DNA of 59,155 nt from Burkholderiales bacterium (GTDB lineage Bacteria; Pseudomonadota; Gammaproteobacteria; Burkholderiales; SG8-41): contig JADZGE010000061.1 of the NCBI GenBank assembly GCA_020854035.1, positions 1-59,155 of the forward strand, in the 5' to 3' direction. Of the stretch, positions 56,749-59,155 are shown piece by piece. The position numbers and the translations under genes were made by a program. The notes below the pieces were generated by a model. It was not told the origin of the DNA, did not search any database, and saw only the letters and a list, made by a program, of their open reading frames with translations. The first letter of the stretch is position 1; each line of letters opens with the position of its first letter.

Positions 56749-57726
56749 ATGGACTTGTCCACCCGCCGGCGGTTTCTTGGTCGTGCAGGAGCGATACTCG
56801 CGGCTCCCGCAGTGGCGCGCTCCGGATTCGCTCAGAGCTGGCCGTCGAAACCGATCCGGGTCATTATACCGTTCGTTGCGGGCGGCACCGTCGATGTGAT
56901 TGCTCGCATCGCGTTTGAACAACTGTCGAAGCGACTCGGCCAGCCTATCATCGTTGACAATCGTGGAGGCGCCGGCGGCACGATAGGCTCGGCGATCGTC
57001 GCCAGGGCGAAACCTGATGGATACGATTTCCTCGTCAATTCCTCTGCCCACACCAATGCACCGGCGGCCTTCCCGAGCATTACCTATGACCCCGCGCGCG
57101 ACTTCCGCGCGGTGATCTGTTTCGGTAGCCTTCCCAACGTGATAGCGGCGGCGCCCTCGAAGGGATTCAAGACGCTGAAAGATCTCGTCGAGGCCGGCAG
57201 GAAGAGGCAACTCTCATTTGCCTCCGCCGGCATCGGCAGCGCCACCCATTGGTCGATCGAGCGGCTCCAGTTGAGCGCAGGGTTCAGGGCGCTCCATGTG
57301 CCTTTCAAGGCAGGTCCCGAGGCTGTTCTGGCGACGATCACCGGGAGCGTGGATTTCATGGCGCCAAGCATGCAGGGGGCACTGGTGCGGATGCGCGAAG
57401 GCAGCCTGGTTGGGCTCGCGGTAAGCACGGCGCAACGGTCGCGCGCTGCCCCCGACATTCCGACCACGCTGGAAGCGGGTTTCCCGAACTCCGACTACAC
57501 GTTCTGGAACGGGATGTTCGCGCCCGCGAAAACCCCGCGCGAGATCATCGACCGTCTGTACCGGGAGATGACGGAGGTGCTCAGGGATCCGGCGGTCGTG
57601 GAGAAGTACGCCGCCATGAGCATCGACCCGATGCCGATGACGCCACAGGAGTTCGACGCGCGGGTGGCAAGCGAGATTGCCATCAGCCTCGATATCGTGA
57701 AGAAGGCCGGCTTGAAGTTCAACTGA
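56749..57726 (+). CDS. Bug-family solute-binding protein, second copy
   Basis: 325 aa from ATG 56749 (MDLSTRRRFLGRAGAILAAP), with AAAGG 9 nt upstream. The frame opens at TTG 56710 with no support. The twin-arginine-like RRRFLG motif and cleavage near SGFAQS suggest Tat export, unlike the Sec-type Bug protein at 32109. Hallmarks: WPSKPIRVIIPFVAGGTVDV, VDNRGGAGGTIGSAIVARAK, SSAHTNAPAAFPSITYDPAR. Ligand unknown. It is followed after 39 bp by the peptidase-like gene, probably in one operon, suggesting uptake and processing of one substrate. Confidence 0.9.
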   Translation: MDLSTRRRFLGRAGAILAAPAVARSGFAQSWPSKPIRVIIPFVAGGTVDVIARIAFEQLSKRLGQPIIVDNRGGAGGTIGSAIVARAKPDGYDFLVNSSAHTNAPAAFPSITYDPARDFRAVICFGSLPNVIAAAPSKGFKTLKDLVEAGRKRQLSFASAGIGSATHWSIERLQLSAGFRALHVPFKAGPEAVLATITGSVDFMAPSMQGALVRMREGSLVGLAVSTAQRSRAAPDIPTTLEAGFPNSDYTFWNGMFAPAKTPREIIDRLYREMTEVLRDPAVVEKYAAMSIDPMPMTPQEFDARVASEIAISLDIVKKAGLKFN

Positions 57727-57765
57727 CGCCCGCCCGTTCCAGAGGATCTGTCGAGGAGCAAGCTG

Positions 57766-58845
57766 ATGCTTCCGCATTTGCCGCAACCAACGATGCACGC
57801 ATTTCTGGCCTACGATGAAGCGATTGCGGCGCTGAATTCAATCGCCGCCGATGCGCCGCAAACCGTAGAGCTTGCCAGCGCCGGCAGGTCGCGCATGGGC
57901 CGCGAACTCGTCTATGCAAGGATAGGTTCGGGTCCGAAGAAGGTATGGGTGCAGGCGCGCGGACGCGCCGTGCAGGCTCTTACCACGCCTGGCGCGCTGG
58001 AGTTGATCAAGGCGCTCACGCATGATGCCTATGCGCTCGTGCGCGAGCAGCTCACGGTGCTCGTGATTCCCATGTTCCTCACGGACTGCACCGAGAAGTG
58101 GCTCGACTACACCGAGGACGGAGTCGACCTGGAGCGCGACTGGGAGGAATTCCGCGCCCCTGAAGCGAAGCTGTGGTTCGATCTGTGGGCTGACTTCAAG
58201 CCGGAATACGCGATCAATCTGCACCAGATGGCCAATTGGCCCTTCGTGGAGGGAACGGCCGACATCTGTGCTTTCCAGATCTTCGCGAATATGTTGCGGC
58301 CCGAGGAGATGACCGAAGACCAGTGGAATACCAACCGGAGGATCGGCGCGCTCGCCGCCGCCGCAGTCAGGTCTATCGGCGTGCATCCGGGCAAGTTCTG
58401 GAACCATCGCAAGCACCACGATGCCAAGCCGCGCCGGCTGAACAATCTCGGCTTCATGCTGCGCGGACTGCCAGTCGGCGATGGCAAAGTGCACAGGGTG
58501 CGTGGCGCGGTCTATTTCGAGGTACGCAAGAACGGCGAGTTCAAGGCGCCGGAGCGGGTACGCAATACCGGTGACGACGAACTCGTCCGAATATTCCCGG
58601 CCGCCGTGCTTGGCGTGCTGGTTGCGCTTGCGGACGGCACATTCGACCGGACTCCGGTGGAGGGCTACGAAAGCCTGCCCTCCGGCACGATGTATACTGT
58701 CGGAGGCACCAAGCCGGATTGGCTGGACAGCGGCAACGTTCCTGACTGGGTGTTCAAGAATGCACCACCGCAATGGCTGCTCGACGCTTTCGCGCATTTT
58801 GCGCGGGTGCGGGTATGGAGCACCGACGACCCGCCACGACGGTAG
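57766..58845 (+). CDS. M14 carboxypeptidase-like protein with altered zinc site
   Basis: 359 aa. The fold pattern of M14 zinc carboxypeptidases is visible: ELASAGRSRMGRELVYARIG, then VLVIPMFLTDC and YTEDGVDLERDWEEF (the family's GVDLNRDW), and the third-ligand region YAINLHQMANW. The expected HxxE zinc motif after the first beta-strand is replaced: VWVQARGRAVQALTTPGA has no His or Glu there. The protein may have lost metal-dependent activity, or may bind the metal differently. No signal peptide is seen, so it is cytoplasmic. It is co-oriented with the Bug gene 39 bp upstream. Confidence 0.6.
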   Translation: MLPHLPQPTMHAFLAYDEAIAALNSIAADAPQTVELASAGRSRMGRELVYARIGSGPKKVWVQARGRAVQALTTPGALELIKALTHDAYALVREQLTVLVIPMFLTDCTEKWLDYTEDGVDLERDWEEFRAPEAKLWFDLWADFKPEYAINLHQMANWPFVEGTADICAFQIFANMLRPEEMTEDQWNTNRRIGALAAAAVRSIGVHPGKFWNHRKHHDAKPRRLNNLGFMLRGLPVGDGKVHRVRGAVYFEVRKNGEFKAPERVRNTGDDELVRIFPAAVLGVLVALADGTFDRTPVEGYESLPSGTMYTVGGTKPDWLDSGNVPDWVFKNAPPQWLLDAFAHFARVRVWSTDDPPRR

Positions 58846-59155
58846 GCACCCTGGCTAGGCTGGTCTCCGAACTGCTCGACATCGGCGAAATTCCCGGAAG
58901 CCAGGGCCGTTGTGACATGGCGTGAGTCGAAGCGAGGCTATCGCCCCTTCACCGAAGCAACTGCGATCCAGACGCACCTGGATGCTTTCAATCGGTGCTT
59001 CTTCCAGGGAAAATGGGGTCAGGGTAACTCTGACTCAAGTTTGACACGCCGGTTTTTAAAAAGTTACGAATTCAAGTAGTTGCGGAGCGTGCGGGGTTCT
59101 TTACCACTACATTCCGGGCCCCCTGTGGGCCGTCAGCGGGAAACGGGTTGTGCGA
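58846..59155. other. Right-hand end: no intact gene, possible mobile-element border
   Basis: 310 bp without a supported gene. An open frame (about 58909-59074) encodes some 55 residues that I do not recognise. At 59011-59035 the sequence AAATGGGGTCAGGGTAACTC with TGACTC after it contains a GTCAG / CTGAC dyad. As I recall, similar ATGGGGTCAGAGT words border REP-associated (IS200-like) transposase genes in proteobacteria. The AT-rich run TTTTTAAAAAGTTACGAATT follows at 59053-59073. A mobile-element edge just outside the window is possible. Confidence 0.3.

Overview
The window is about 59 kb of very GC-rich DNA, almost wholly coding, from a bacterial chromosome. Gene content and order point to a betaproteobacterium, probably from an uncultured or poorly described lineage. 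The main markers are rluD-pgeF-phaC-phaB-phaR-rimO, rpfE-recJ-prfB-lysS, a DUF2062 gene next to comEC, thrS-infC-rpmI-rplT-pheS-pheT-ihfA-merR, and two Bug-family (tripartite tricarboxylate) binding proteins. The species cannot be named from the sequence.

Layout. 1-6.2 kb: a lytic transglycosylase, a complete Fe(III) ABC transporter split over three transcription units (a Fur-box-like site lies in front of the binding protein), and an exported secretin-N protein. 6.2-15.6 kb: a DinG-type helicase, rimO, the PHB genes phaR, phaB and phaC, pgeF, rluD and divergent bamD. 15.6-22.1 kb: xsc (sulfoacetaldehyde acetyltransferase), an EamA transporter, acetoacetyl-CoA synthetase and lysS. 22.1-28.0 kb: prfB with its programmed +1 frameshift, recJ, rpfE, and divergent lolC-lolD. 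28.1-36.5 kb: a DNA glycosylase, a DUF2062 protein, comEC, a Bug binding protein with pxpA, and relA. 36.6-45.9 kb: tRNA-Val(GAC) and a glycogen cluster (glgP, malQ, glgX, glgB). 45.9-53.8 kb: the thrS-to-merR translation operon, with a leader terminator before thrS and an AUC start for infC. 53.8-59.2 kb: a class III aminotransferase, tRNA-Pro(GGG), and then an accessory stretch with an integrase remnant, an AbrB/PIN toxin-antitoxin pair, a Bug binding protein and a degenerate M14 peptidase-like gene.

Functional themes are carbon storage (PHB synthesis plus acetoacetate activation, glycogen turnover), iron uptake, translation, and envelope biogenesis (BamD, LolCD).

The most unusual signal is a set of intergenic arrays of degenerate 7-bp units (8153-8299, 50602-50715, 55197-55441, with consensus GRGCYRY; a second word family at 49544-49601), plus an 8-bp version at 20438-20586. 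In most of them direct units are followed by inverted units, giving very large imperfect hairpins. They fill whole gaps, stop at the coding boundaries, and sit directly before pheS, pheT, aacS and the tRNA-Pro promoter.
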